Below are positions 28,297-37,428 of a stretch of 59,460 nucleotides of DNA, piece after piece. Each line of letters begins with the position of its first letter. The first letter of the stretch is position 1. Source of the DNA: an uncultured Paraglaciecola sp. GTDB taxonomy: Bacteria; Pseudomonadota; Gammaproteobacteria; Enterobacterales; Alteromonadaceae. The position numbers were made by a program, and so were the translations under genes. Where the stretch lies: contig NZ_CAKZKO010000137.1 of assembly GCF_937123705.1 (NCBI RefSeq), forward strand, positions 1 through 59,460, read 5' to 3'. The notes under the pieces are model-generated. The model made no database searches. It saw only the letters and a program-made list of their open reading frames with translations, and was not told the DNA's origin.

Positions 28297-29982
28297 ATGC
28301 TGCGCAAAAGCGGGGTGTATAACAGTGTTAATGCTTGGATGTTAGGCATTGCCTTAGGCTGCTTTATTCTTGCGGCCCCGGTTGGTTTGATTTTTGTCAG
28401 TGTATTCGTTCCGCAAGTTGAAATTTGGCAGCATCTCTATTCCACTGTTTTATCAGACTATATTAGCCATTCTTTGGCTTTGGCTTTTGGGGTGGGAGCC
28501 TTAGTGATGTTGATGGGCACGCTATTGGCTTGGTACGTTGCGCGCTATGAGTTTTTTGGCCGTAGCCAATTACAGTGGCTAATACTGTTACCTATGGCCA
28601 TGCCAGCTTACATCATTGCGTACACCTATACCGGCTTGCTGGACTTTGCTGGCCCTATTCAAACTCTACTAAGAGACACTTTTGACTGGCATTATGGCGA
28701 CTACTATTTTCCTGAAATTCGCTCATTGCCAGGGGCGATAACTATGTTGTCGTTAGTGTTGTACCCCTATGTTTATTTGTTAGCCAGAACGGCATTTACT
28801 GAGCAGTCATCAAGCCTTGAAGAAGCGGCTCGAAGTTTAGGTGTATCTTCTCGAAAATACTTTTATACCGTAGCCTTACCTTTGGCTCGACCAGCTATTT
28901 TAATGGGCGCCGCCTTAGCCATGATGGAAGCATTTGCCGACTATGGGACAGTGCAATATTTTGGTTTGAGTACCTTTACTACTGGTATATTTAGAACCTG
29001 GTTTGGTTTAGGTAATGGCGTGGCGGCGGCGCAATTAGCGGCCTTGTTAACCAGCTTTGTGGTGTGTTTGCTGGTTATTGAGTATGTCTCAAGGCGCAAA
29101 ATTCGTTATTATTTTCAAGGACAAAGAGCACAGCCAATACATCGTAAAACGCTAACGGGTAGCAGGGCGTTTTGGGTACCTATACTGTGTTTCCTCCCCG
29201 TTTTATTGGGATTTATTTTACCCGTAATTCAGTTGTTGAGCTGGGCATTAGGGACATACCAAACTCAACTTAATAGTGAATTTTGGATGTTACTTTGGAA
29301 TAGTTTCTATTTGGCAGCCATGGCCGCAATGACTGTGGTGATATTGGCGCTATTTTTTGCTTATGGAAAACGGCTTAATCCGCTAAAACCGATTCGAATG
29401 TTAGTGGGCTTAGTTAACTTAGGGTATGCCGTACCGGGCACAGTTATCGCCATTGGTGCCATGATTTCTCTGAGTTGGCTAGATATAAAAATCAATGCCT
29501 TAACTGAAACTTGGCTTGATATGAGTGTTGGCTTAGTGTTTTCAGGCTCATTGTTTGCTTTGGTCTTGGTATACAGCAGTCGCTTTTTAGCGGTCGCCAT
29601 GCATAACATCGATACCGGCTTGGCTAGAGTCAAACCGAGCATGGATGATGCCGCACGATCCTTAGGTTATAGACCAATACAAGTGCTGAGTCGCATACAT
29701 TTACCCTTGATGAAAACCAGTGTGTTCAGTGCTTTGTTATTAGTTTTTGTGGATGTACTGAAAGAGCTGCCGGCCACTTTAATTTTACGACCTTTTAATT
29801 TTAATACTTTAGCGGTGAGGACATTTGAACTCGCCTCAGACGAACGACTAATGGACGCCGCTTTACCTGCCCTAGCAATTGTGAGTGTGGGTTTGATACC
29901 TGTGGTGTTGTTAACCCAATTAATGGACAAACCCAGTCAAGATAGTGCACTTATTAATGAAGGAAGTTATGTTAAGTCTTAA
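28297..29982 (+). CDS. fbpB: Fe(3+) ABC transporter permease
   Basis: 561 aa. A fused double permease of about 12 membrane segments with two EAA loops for ATPase contact: EEAARSLGVSSRKYF (about 185-200) and DDAARSLGYRPIQVL (about 450-465). The start codon is poorly supported by a ribosome site; ATG 28297 is the longest choice and a GTG at 28315 is possible. It ends 14 bp inside the ATPase gene. Confidence 0.92.
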   Translation: MLRKSGVYNSVNAWMLGIALGCFILAAPVGLIFVSVFVPQVEIWQHLYSTVLSDYISHSLALAFGVGALVMLMGTLLAWYVARYEFFGRSQLQWLILLPMAMPAYIIAYTYTGLLDFAGPIQTLLRDTFDWHYGDYYFPEIRSLPGAITMLSLVLYPYVYLLARTAFTEQSSSLEEAARSLGVSSRKYFYTVALPLARPAILMGAALAMMEAFADYGTVQYFGLSTFTTGIFRTWFGLGNGVAAAQLAALLTSFVVCLLVIEYVSRRKIRYYFQGQRAQPIHRKTLTGSRAFWVPILCFLPVLLGFILPVIQLLSWALGTYQTQLNSEFWMLLWNSFYLAAMAAMTVVILALFFAYGKRLNPLKPIRMLVGLVNLGYAVPGTVIAIGAMISLSWLDIKINALTETWLDMSVGLVFSGSLFALVLVYSSRFLAVAMHNIDTGLARVKPSMDDAARSLGYRPIQVLSRIHLPLMKTSVFSALLLVFVDVLKELPATLILRPFNFNTLAVRTFELASDERLMDAALPALAIVSVGLIPVVLLTQLMDKPSQDSALINEGSYVKS

Positions 29983-31024
29983 TAACGTATCTGTTGCTTA
30001 TCACCATACACAAGCCGTAAAAGACGTGAGTTTTGAGCTAGGTGCAGGTCAAATAGGGTGTTTATTAGGGCCCTCTGGTTGTGGTAAGACATCTCTGCTA
30101 CGGGCTGTGGCAGGATTTGAACCAATATCTGGCGGAAAAATTATATTACGTGAGCAATGTGTCAGTGCACAGTACCTTCACATGCTACCGGAAAAACGCC
30201 GGGTGGCAGTTGTTTTTCAAGATTATGCGCTGTTTCCCCATTTAACCGTTGCCCAAAATATTGCCTTTGGTTTACAGCAATTATCGAAGGAGAAACAACG
30301 CCACCGCGTCGCTGAGTTACTAAGGTTAGTGGGATTAGCTGAATATGATAACCGTTATCCCCATGCTTTGTCAGGCGGTCAACAACAGCGGATTGCGTTA
30401 GCCAGAGCCATGGCCGCAAAGCCTGACGTATTGTTGTTAGATGAACCATTCTCTAGTCTAGATGCAGAATTAAGAGACGAGCTCGCCAAAGATTTGCGGG
30501 CAATTTTAAAGCATGAGAATACTACAGCGCTTATGGTCACCCATGATCAACATGAAGCCTTTGCTATGGCTGATGTGATAGGTGTAATGAATAAAGGCCA
30601 ACTGCTGCAATGGACAGATGCCTATGCTCTTTATCATCGTCCTGCAAGTCGATTTGTCGCTTCTTTTATAGGTGATGGTGTGTTTTTGTCGGCACAAATT
30701 GCCAGCAATAATCAATTAAGCAGTGCCCTAGGTGAGTTTCCTATTAACTCAACTACTGGGTTCAAGCCAAATGACAAGGTGGTGTTTTTAGTTCGCCCTG
30801 ACGATATAATCCATGATGATGAAAGCGACACCTTAGCAAAAGTAATTGACCGATCTTTTCAAGGCTCTCATATCTTATATCAACTAGAACTGCAGCATCC
30901 AACCCAAGTTAGGGTTTTGTGCTTAGCACTCAGTCATCACGATCATCAATTAGATGAACTTATTGGTATTCGTTTAGATCTCGAGCACCTTATTGTATTC
31001 GCCGATAGTGACTTAATACCGTGA
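29969..31024 (+). CDS. fbpC: Fe(3+) ABC transporter ATP-binding protein
   Basis: 351 aa from the ATG at 29969, which has GAAGGAAG just before it and overlaps the permease by 14 bp. Walker A (GPSGCGKTS), Q-loop, signature (LSGGQQQRIALARA), Walker B (VLLLDEPFSSLD) and H-loop (MVTHD) are intact, followed by a C-terminal TOBE-type domain. It powers iron import. Its stop overlaps the GTG start of the flavoprotein gene (GTGA). Confidence 0.94.
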   Translation: MLSLNNVSVAYHHTQAVKDVSFELGAGQIGCLLGPSGCGKTSLLRAVAGFEPISGGKIILREQCVSAQYLHMLPEKRRVAVVFQDYALFPHLTVAQNIAFGLQQLSKEKQRHRVAELLRLVGLAEYDNRYPHALSGGQQQRIALARAMAAKPDVLLLDEPFSSLDAELRDELAKDLRAILKHENTTALMVTHDQHEAFAMADVIGVMNKGQLLQWTDAYALYHRPASRFVASFIGDGVFLSAQIASNNQLSSALGEFPINSTTGFKPNDKVVFLVRPDDIIHDDESDTLAKVIDRSFQGSHILYQLELQHPTQVRVLCLALSHHDHQLDELIGIRLDLEHLIVFADSDLIP

Positions 31025-32046
31025 AAGTGGCGGTTGTAGGAGCGGGTATTAGCGGCTGTTTAGTGGCAAATTTGCTCGACACACATGGTGCTAATGTGAG
31101 TGTTTTTGAGCAATTTAATGATCTGGGTGGCCGTGCGAATACAACCCAATTTGAGTGGGGCCAATGTGATCTAGGAGCTACAGTTGTAGTGGCTCAAAAT
31201 AGTGAGTTTGGGGCCCATATGCAACACTTGTGTCGTCAAGGTGTGGCGAGTCAGTGGCCTAAGAAAATACTGTTATCACGTCAAAACCCCGCCGTTAAAC
31301 AGAGCTTAGAAAATTATCCATCTGACCGAAAATACTACGTCTTTAACCAGCAAATGCACCATGCTTGCAGGTATTGGCTCAGGAACATAAAAAATCTACA
31401 CACCCATAATCCAATCAACCAGGTTCGTTATGTAGAAGGCAAGGGCTGGCAATTAAAATCTAAACAAGTATGGCAACTAGAGTGGTTTGATAACGTGATA
31501 TTGACTATGCCGTGGCCACACAGTCAACAGTTGCTTGAAAAATCTTCGTTGCCAAGTCAATGTGTTGATGACGCACCTTCATGGAGTAGCTGTTGGTCGA
31601 TTGCCTTAAAATTACAACCTGTGGTCGCCTCTGATATTGATTTAGTGTACCTAAAGAACCATTCTATCCAGACGTTAGTTCGGGATTCTAGCAAGCCTTT
31701 TCGTCCGCAGCTTGTGAATACAAAGCAAGGGGTCAACAGCGAGATATGGGTTGCCCAATTGGCCAATAAACTGTCAGACGAAATTGGTCAAGCAGGTAAA
31801 GAGTACGCTATCTCCTTGGCCACCAATGCTCTGTGCGAGTTGCTAGACTTACCCATTGATGCTGTAACCCATAGCGAAGGAAAATACTGGCAATATGCAC
31901 GACCTAGTCATGGGCAAGAGCCCTTAGGCATATTAAGCCTTCAAAATGGCATGTATATAGGGGGCGACTGGAGTTTTGGCGCTTCTATAGAGGCTGCTTT
32001 CAACGGGGCAAGGGCCCTTAGTCAAACCTTAATAGCAAATGAGTAA
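31021..32046 (+). CDS. FAD-dependent amine-oxidase/renalase-like protein attached to the iron operon
   Basis: 341 aa with a GTG start sharing four bases with the end of fbpC, so translation is coupled. An N-terminal FAD motif (VAVVGAGISGCLVANLLDTH), GGRANTT, and a C-terminal FAD closing segment (MYIGGDWSFGASIEAAFNGA) match the renalase/NAD(P)-binding amine-oxidase-like group. Cytoplasmic. The family suggests oxidation of a reduced nicotinamide or similar small molecule. A role in ferric reduction or in iron-siderophore handling is inference only. Confidence 0.82.
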   Translation: MKVAVVGAGISGCLVANLLDTHGANVSVFEQFNDLGGRANTTQFEWGQCDLGATVVVAQNSEFGAHMQHLCRQGVASQWPKKILLSRQNPAVKQSLENYPSDRKYYVFNQQMHHACRYWLRNIKNLHTHNPINQVRYVEGKGWQLKSKQVWQLEWFDNVILTMPWPHSQQLLEKSSLPSQCVDDAPSWSSCWSIALKLQPVVASDIDLVYLKNHSIQTLVRDSSKPFRPQLVNTKQGVNSEIWVAQLANKLSDEIGQAGKEYAISLATNALCELLDLPIDAVTHSEGKYWQYARPSHGQEPLGILSLQNGMYIGGDWSFGASIEAAFNGARALSQTLIANE

Positions 32047-32052
32047 ATTTTT

Positions 32053-32496
32053 ATGATTGCAAGTATTCAAGAATGGTTTACACGACACCTAGAAGCCGAA
32101 AGTGACAATAGCGAACATAGCATTGAGCTGGCCACAGCTGTGTTGTTGTATGAAGTGATGCGCGCAGACAACAAATTTGAACAGCGAGAGCAAGACAGCT
32201 ATAGACAACAGCTTGAAAGTCACTTTTCCTTAACTTCAATTGAGCTTGAAGAACTCTGTAAATTAAGCCAATTAAAAGCTGAGGGAGCGGCAGATTATCA
32301 ACAATTTACCCGAGTGATTAATGATGTATATGGGCCTAGTGAAAAAAGAGCTGTGCTTGATATGCTTTGGTCAGTGGCATATGCCGATCATCAGTTGAGC
32401 CCAGATGAAGATTACACTATCCGCAAGATTGCAGACTTGCTTTACTTACCTCATAGTCAGTTTATTCAAAGTAAATTATCAATCCAGTCAGATTAA
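32053..32496 (+). CDS. TerB-like (tellurite-resistance TerB fold) protein
   Basis: 147 aa, alpha-helical, with the TerB/DjlA-type repeats VLLYEVMRADNKFEQREQDS and MLWSVAYADHQLSPDEDY carrying the acidic metal-binding D-x-x-x-x-x-x-E pattern. Starts 6 bp after the flavoprotein stop, so it is likely the last gene of the iron operon. Function unknown; tellurite resistance should not be assumed. Confidence 0.82.
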   Translation: MIASIQEWFTRHLEAESDNSEHSIELATAVLLYEVMRADNKFEQREQDSYRQQLESHFSLTSIELEELCKLSQLKAEGAADYQQFTRVINDVYGPSEKRAVLDMLWSVAYADHQLSPDEDYTIRKIADLLYLPHSQFIQSKLSIQSD

Positions 32497-32578
32497 ATCA
32501 CAGGACTTACTTTGAATAGTTGACGTGAATTTGTTAGTGTCTCAAATAGTAGACAGCTTAAATGGTTGATTTAATAAT

Positions 32579-32640
32579 TACAAATCAACAGATTACAAAA
32601 CCTGTCTCTAATTAAAGACATATTTTATCTGTGATTTGTA
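32579..32640. repeat. 62-nt imperfect inverted repeat after the iron operon
   Basis: TACAAATC-A-ACAGAT and ATCTGTGATTTGTA pair over 14 bp with one bulged A. The interior holds a second small stem (TGTCT / AGACA). It lies in the 519-bp gap (32497-33015) between the TerB gene and glrK. It could terminate the iron operon (T-rich 3' flank), be part of a small RNA, or be a relic of a short mobile repeat. Confidence 0.5.
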
Positions 32641-32689
32641 TTTAATATTTGAATGAAATCTAGAATGCTCTGTAACCAATTGATTTATA

Positions 32690-32824
32690 ATGAAAATGTT
32701 TAGTTGGCATGAACCCTGTTATGGGCTGCTCGGTAATCACATTCTACCCGATTGGTTCTTAGGGAACAAAGCATGGAAAGTGCATGTGGTGAAGGTTGTT
32801 AGTACGCAGGTAGTTTTGATTTAG
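32690..32824 (+). CDS. Possible 44-aa small ORF upstream of glrK
   Basis: An ATG frame (MKMFSWHEPCYGLLGNHILP at its start) runs 44 codons to TAG within the long gap before glrK. No clear ribosome site precedes it, and I recognise no family. It has three tryptophans and looks more structured than random AT-rich DNA. The rest of the gap shows only the inverted repeat at 32579-32640. It could be a small protein, a decayed gene or chance. Confidence 0.25.
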   Translation: MKMFSWHEPCYGLLGNHILPDWFLGNKAWKVHVVKVVSTQVVLI

Positions 32825-33015
32825 ATGCAATGGCATTTGCAACTAAAAGTACTAGTATCCTTGATACGAATTTACCTTTGTTTCACTGTTGGCATGGAAG
32901 CCTATATAAAATGTTTCGTCTGCAGTTGAACTAGCGCTCCCATAATTAGTGATGGATGAATAAACGTCATCTTGGTTGTTGTTAAATTGAAGACATAATT
33001 TAAATAGGAGTTGCT

Positions 33016-34422
33016 ATGCAACTTGGCTCGCTACGGCAGTTAACCTTAGTTAGTTTTGTCGTGGTTCTTGTGCCTTTGACGTTGCTGGTAGGCTACAGTC
33101 AAATTAGGTTAAGTGATATTGCCCAAATCGCTACAAGCGAGGCTGAATATTCAGTTAATACGGTCAGACGCGTAAGTAAAATGGAAGGACTGTCGGTCGA
33201 TATTGAGCGATTAATACGGCAGTACCATATTGTAAAGAAAGATGCGTTAAAACCCTTGATTAGCCAATCTACCCAACGTTTTATTGAGTACCAACAACGA
33301 GTTTGTAAAACCCTTATCGAGCAGCGAAACTGTAGCAGTCTAGAAGAGCGTATTGATTGGATTGCACATTATTCAGGTACTGATGACCCATTGCTATTGG
33401 ATGCTCAGTTAGCTGAATTTAAACAAAACCTATATGACTTAGCTGCGCAAGTCGACAGTGGGCTCGATAGTAGGATCCAAGACCAACAAATTTATGTGAG
33501 TACAGTACAGCAAACACAGTTTTGGTTAACAGCTTGCCTTTTAGGGGCTTCCTTTTTATTAATTGTGTTGGGTTCAAAAGCAATATTAAGACCTGTCTCC
33601 AGACTTGAACGCATCATTGTAGCGATATCCAGGCAAGAAGAAACCATACCCGCCATAGCCACTTCAGGTCCAAAAGAGCTTATTGTGTTAGAACAAAAGT
33701 TGCATAGGTTAGGGGCGCGCTTAATACAACTGGAGAACTTACGTCACGCCTTGTTACGTCATGCGTCTCATGAATTAAAAACCCCTTTAGCAAGTATTAA
33801 AGAAGGTTGCTCGCTATTGACAGAAAAAGTGGTGGGTCCATTGAATGAGGATCAAGAAGAAGTATTGTCTTTACTCAATATTAGTACCGACAGGTTGAAT
33901 TTATTAATTATGCAATTGCTTGACTATAATTTGTTGTTGCAACAAGCAAAACCAGTGTTTTCAATGATAAATGCTGAAAGTTTCTTCGAAGAATTTTTAA
34001 CTGAAAATAGTTTGGCAATTGGGCAACATGATAACACTGTTGATATGCAAATTGATTTGCCCAGAGTGTTTGCAGATCGCAAATTGTTTAGGCGGATCTT
34101 AGATAATTTGATATCCAATGCCATAGCCCATGGCAGTAGGGGTAAGGCTATTAGTATTAAACTTTATGAGCAAGATAACATGCAAGTTTTAGATTTTGCC
34201 AATTTTGGCCAAAATATTGCTGAGGAGCAACGCGCCACACTATTTCAACCTTTTAGTCGAGGTGATGGAGTACGAAACGACCGCGTCACCGGCTCGGGAC
34301 TTGGATTATCTATAGTCGCAGATTGTGCCAGAATAATGTTTGGTAGCGTCGAAATGGTTGATGTGGATTATGCCGATGTCTGCATAAGGGTATTGATCCC
34401 GACAAAAGAAGCGAATATATGA
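33016..34422 (+). CDS. glrK: Sensor histidine kinase GlrK (QseE)
   Basis: 468 aa. Two membrane segments (about 10-28 and 170-187) enclose a periplasmic domain with one cysteine pair (C97/C106). A linker and HisKA domain follow with the phospho-acceptor H252 (RHASHELKTP), then an HATPase domain with N, G1 and G2 boxes (DNLISNAIAHG, GSGLGLSIV). It phosphorylates GlrR; in E. coli this system drives sigma54 transcription of the GlmY small RNA. Its end overlaps the qseG start by 4 bp. Confidence 0.92.
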   Translation: MQLGSLRQLTLVSFVVVLVPLTLLVGYSQIRLSDIAQIATSEAEYSVNTVRRVSKMEGLSVDIERLIRQYHIVKKDALKPLISQSTQRFIEYQQRVCKTLIEQRNCSSLEERIDWIAHYSGTDDPLLLDAQLAEFKQNLYDLAAQVDSGLDSRIQDQQIYVSTVQQTQFWLTACLLGASFLLIVLGSKAILRPVSRLERIIVAISRQEETIPAIATSGPKELIVLEQKLHRLGARLIQLENLRHALLRHASHELKTPLASIKEGCSLLTEKVVGPLNEDQEEVLSLLNISTDRLNLLIMQLLDYNLLLQQAKPVFSMINAESFFEEFLTENSLAIGQHDNTVDMQIDLPRVFADRKLFRRILDNLISNAIAHGSRGKAISIKLYEQDNMQVLDFANFGQNIAEEQRATLFQPFSRGDGVRNDRVTGSGLGLSIVADCARIMFGSVEMVDVDYADVCIRVLIPTKEANI

Positions 34423-34991
34423 AATCGAAGTTATTAGTTGTCACCAGTTCTTTAATTCTGTTTTGCAGCTGTGAAATGATGCAGTCCATGCCTCCACCAA
34501 AGGTATCTGATGTGGAGGTCAAACACATTCAACCCGTTTGTGTTTGGAAAAACTCATCACAACAGGATGCATGCGAAATGGAGTATTGGTTAAGGTTTTG
34601 GTATGAAATTGAAGATTTGAGCTGGCCTGAACGTAAGCAAAAGATAGCAGCACTATCAGAGCAAGATGCCGACATTTTAAAAAAAGTACTTCTGAGTCAA
34701 GGAAAAAGTACGCCTTACCAAGATCGCTTACGAGCGCAACGCTGGCTAGAGTCAATTTTACCTAAGTTAAGTCAACATATGCGCCGGTTTATCTTAGTAG
34801 CACTTTATCAACCTAGTCAGGATCTGTTAGAAATGGAATCAGCCTTGGTGACTTTGAGTAATATTAATACCCATCAATCGGCCAATATAAAAGAACAAAA
34901 AATGCTATTAAAGAAACAACAGAGTCAAATTGATCAGTTGCTTAATATTGAAGCTTTTATCATGAAAAGTAATAAAAAGGATAAAGAATGA
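34419..34991 (+). CDS. qseG: QseG-like envelope protein of the Glr system
   Basis: 190 aa. A hydrophobic N-terminus followed by cysteines (LILFCSC) suggests a lipoprotein signal, although the lipobox FCSC is not ideal. The middle is helical, and the C-terminal part (about 140-185, KEQKMLLKKQQSQIDQLLN) looks like a coiled coil. It sits between kinase and regulator with ATGA overlaps on both sides. In enterobacteria QseG is an outer-membrane lipoprotein that contacts the kinase; that role here is inferred from synteny. Confidence 0.78.
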   Translation: MKSKLLVVTSSLILFCSCEMMQSMPPPKVSDVEVKHIQPVCVWKNSSQQDACEMEYWLRFWYEIEDLSWPERKQKIAALSEQDADILKKVLLSQGKSTPYQDRLRAQRWLESILPKLSQHMRRFILVALYQPSQDLLEMESALVTLSNINTHQSANIKEQKMLLKKQQSQIDQLLNIEAFIMKSNKKDKE

Positions 34992-36334
34992 GTCAGTCGA
35001 ATATAACAGATCCCTATGTATTGTTGATCGATGATGACGAAAGCCTATTGCGATTATTGGCGATTAGGTTAAAGGGTGAAGGGTACAATGTGCAATGTGC
35101 TGGTGGCGGTAAAGAAGCACTGAGATTAATCAATGGTCAAAATTTTGATGTGGTGTTAAGTGACTTGCGTATGCCTGGATTAGACGGGCTTAGTTTGTTC
35201 GATGAGATAATGGGACTGGGTAAAGATGTACCAGTTATTTTAATGACCGCCCATGGCACCATTCAAGACGCGGTAGAAGCCACTCAAAGAGGGGTGTTTG
35301 GGTTTCTAACTAAACCTATAGATCACGATGAATTACGTAGTTTACTGGCGAGCGCTGTGAGTCAAAGTAAAGGCGTACGCACCGGTCAATGGTGTGAGAA
35401 AATTATCACCCGCTCGATGCAAATGGAACAACTTCTCGATCAATCCTATCGGGTTGCTAAACGTGATGTAAGTGTATTAATCAGTGGCGCAAGTGGCACC
35501 GGAAAAGAGCTTTTGGCCAGCGCCATTCATCAAGCCAGCAAAAGGGCAGAGAAAGCGTTTGTTGCGATTAATTGTGGCGCATTACCTGAAAACTTACTTG
35601 AATCTGAACTCTTTGGTCATGCAAAAGGGTCATTTACAGGGGCGGTTAATGAACATAAAGGTCTATTTCGAGAGGCGGATGGTGGTACCTTATTTTTAGA
35701 TGAAATTGGTGATATGCCAGTTTCACTGCAAGTTAAATTACTTAGAGCACTGCAAGAACAAGTCATTCGCCCAGTCGGTAGCAGCAAACAAATTCCAATT
35801 GATGTACGGGTGATCTCGGCAACCCACAAGAATCTCAGTAAAGAAATGGAACAGGGTAATTTTAGGGAAGATCTCTACTATCGTCTTAATGTCGTCAATA
35901 TCACATTGCCCACTTTACGAGAACGCTCTGAAGATATTCCTTTGCTCGCAAGGCACTTACTCAAAAGTAGCGCCCAGCGACATCAAGTAAAAGTGAATCG
36001 TTTCTCTGATGATGCTATGCAACTGCTTACCACCTGTTTGTGGCCAGGAAACGTTAGACAGCTTGTTAATGTGGTAGAGCAATGCGTGGCGCTAACTCAA
36101 ACACCTGTCATTGGTTCACATTTAGTGGAGCAAGCCTTATTTGCATCAGAACAAAATTGGCCTACCTTGACTGAGGCAAGAGATGCATTTGAACAAAAGT
36201 ACTTATTGAAGCTACTTAAAATGACTGACGGCAATGTCACTAGAGCGGCAGAACTTGCTGGAAGAAATCGTACTGATATGCACAAATTGATGAAAAAACA
36301 TAACTTGCAATCGGTCGACTTTAAGCGTGGCTAA
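34988..36334 (+). CDS. glrR: Sigma54-dependent response regulator GlrR (QseF)
   Basis: 448 aa. Receiver domain with phospho-acceptor D59 (VLSDLRMPGLDG), AAA+ domain with Walker A GASGTGKE (167-174), sigma54-contact loop GSFTGA (214-219), Walker B LFLDEIGD, and a C-terminal Fis-type helix-turn-helix (NVTRAAELAGRNRTDMHKLM). The contact loop has Ser where most activators have Ala (GAFTGA). It activates sigma54 promoters after phosphorylation by GlrK. I saw no convincing GG-N10-GC promoter in the gap upstream of glrK. Confidence 0.93.
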   Translation: MSQSNITDPYVLLIDDDESLLRLLAIRLKGEGYNVQCAGGGKEALRLINGQNFDVVLSDLRMPGLDGLSLFDEIMGLGKDVPVILMTAHGTIQDAVEATQRGVFGFLTKPIDHDELRSLLASAVSQSKGVRTGQWCEKIITRSMQMEQLLDQSYRVAKRDVSVLISGASGTGKELLASAIHQASKRAEKAFVAINCGALPENLLESELFGHAKGSFTGAVNEHKGLFREADGGTLFLDEIGDMPVSLQVKLLRALQEQVIRPVGSSKQIPIDVRVISATHKNLSKEMEQGNFREDLYYRLNVVNITLPTLRERSEDIPLLARHLLKSSAQRHQVKVNRFSDDAMQLLTTCLWPGNVRQLVNVVEQCVALTQTPVIGSHLVEQALFASEQNWPTLTEARDAFEQKYLLKLLKMTDGNVTRAAELAGRNRTDMHKLMKKHNLQSVDFKRG

Positions 36335-36449
36335 TGAGCCAGTTCAACACTCAGTTTGCGACAAATACAAGCTTTAGGTATAAATCACTGTTAATTGTGT
36401 TTAAGTTCCTTACAATATCGCGAATTTTTTGAATGATGAAGCTAAACTG

Positions 36450-37235
36450 ATGCGATTTGCCCTCGGTATTGAATATGATGGTGCTGCATACCATGGCTGG
36501 CAACGCCAGCAAACTGTGGTAAGTGTTCAGCAGCGCGTTGAAGAGGCGTTAACGGCTGTTGCCAATGAGCCTATTAAGGTTATATGTGCTGGACGTACCG
36601 ACGCTGGCGTACACGCCACCTGCCAAGTGGTGCACTTTGATACACAAAGCCAAAGGCATAGCAGTGCGTGGACCTTAGGCATTAATCGTTTTCTACCAGA
36701 CGCTATAGCCATTAAATGGGTAAAAGCCCTAGATGACGAATTCCACGCGCGATTTTCAGCTACTGCTCGCCGTTATCGTTATGTCATCTACAATCACCGC
36801 TTACGCAATAGTATTTTGGCCAAAGGAGTGACTCATGTTCATCATGAGCTAGATCATGAACTGATGCATCAGGCTGCTCAACATTTAATAGGACGTCATG
36901 ATTTTAGTGCCTTTAGAGCGGTAAATTGTCAGGCAAATACGCCCATACGTGAGATGAGTAATATTAGTGTGCAGAGATTTGGTGACTTTATTGTGATTGA
37001 TGTGCAAGCCAACGCATTTTTACATCATATGGTACGTAACATTACAGGCTCACTATTAGTTATTGGTAACAAAGAGCAACCGGTAACTTGGATGAAAACC
37101 TTGCTACAAGGCAAAGATCGTACTAAAGCTGCTGCCACCGCTAAACCACATGGTTTATACTTAGTGCATGTTACTTACCCAGATGAATTTGGTTTACCCG
37201 AGACCCCGTTAGGTCCATTATTTTTACCAGACTAG
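36450..37235 (+). CDS. truA: tRNA pseudouridine(38-40) synthase TruA
   Basis: 261 aa from the ATG at 36450 (GAAG 8 nt before), which gives the family's [11 protein letters not shown] opening; a TTG at 36429 is less likely. The catalytic aspartate is D51 in [10 protein letters not shown]. It converts uridines 38-40 of the tRNA anticodon arm to pseudouridine. Confidence 0.95.
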   Translation: MRFALGIEYDGAAYHGWQRQQTVVSVQQRVEEALTAVANEPIKVICAGRTDAGVHATCQVVHFDTQSQRHSSAWTLGINRFLPDAIAIKWVKALDDEFHARFSATARRYRYVIYNHRLRNSILAKGVTHVHHELDHELMHQAAQHLIGRHDFSAFRAVNCQANTPIREMSNISVQRFGDFIVIDVQANAFLHHMVRNITGSLLVIGNKEQPVTWMKTLLQGKDRTKAAATAKPHGLYLVHVTYPDEFGLPETPLGPLFLPD

Positions 37236-37428
37236 GGTACTTTTCGAAGATAATTTTAGTCGTGAAAACGGTTAACCTATACTTCTAAGACCAGTTTTAT
37301 TTTCGTGATGTGGGCTTGATGTGATTTAATAGCGCTTCTTTGGGCCAGCAGGGCTAAAACGGATATAAAATAAACCGTTAAATATTGTCAATTTGTAGTT
37401 CTAAGCAGATTGTAAAACAGGATTTGAT

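Noticed and set aside
32053..32496. Tellurite-resistance operon
   Set aside because: Only a TerB-fold protein is present; no other ter genes are nearby, and the neighbours are iron-uptake genes.
32699..32720. Possible sigma54 promoter (TTGGCATG) before glrK
   Set aside because: The -24 element looks right but there is no GC at the required -12 spacing here or at the second TTGGCATG near 32890.
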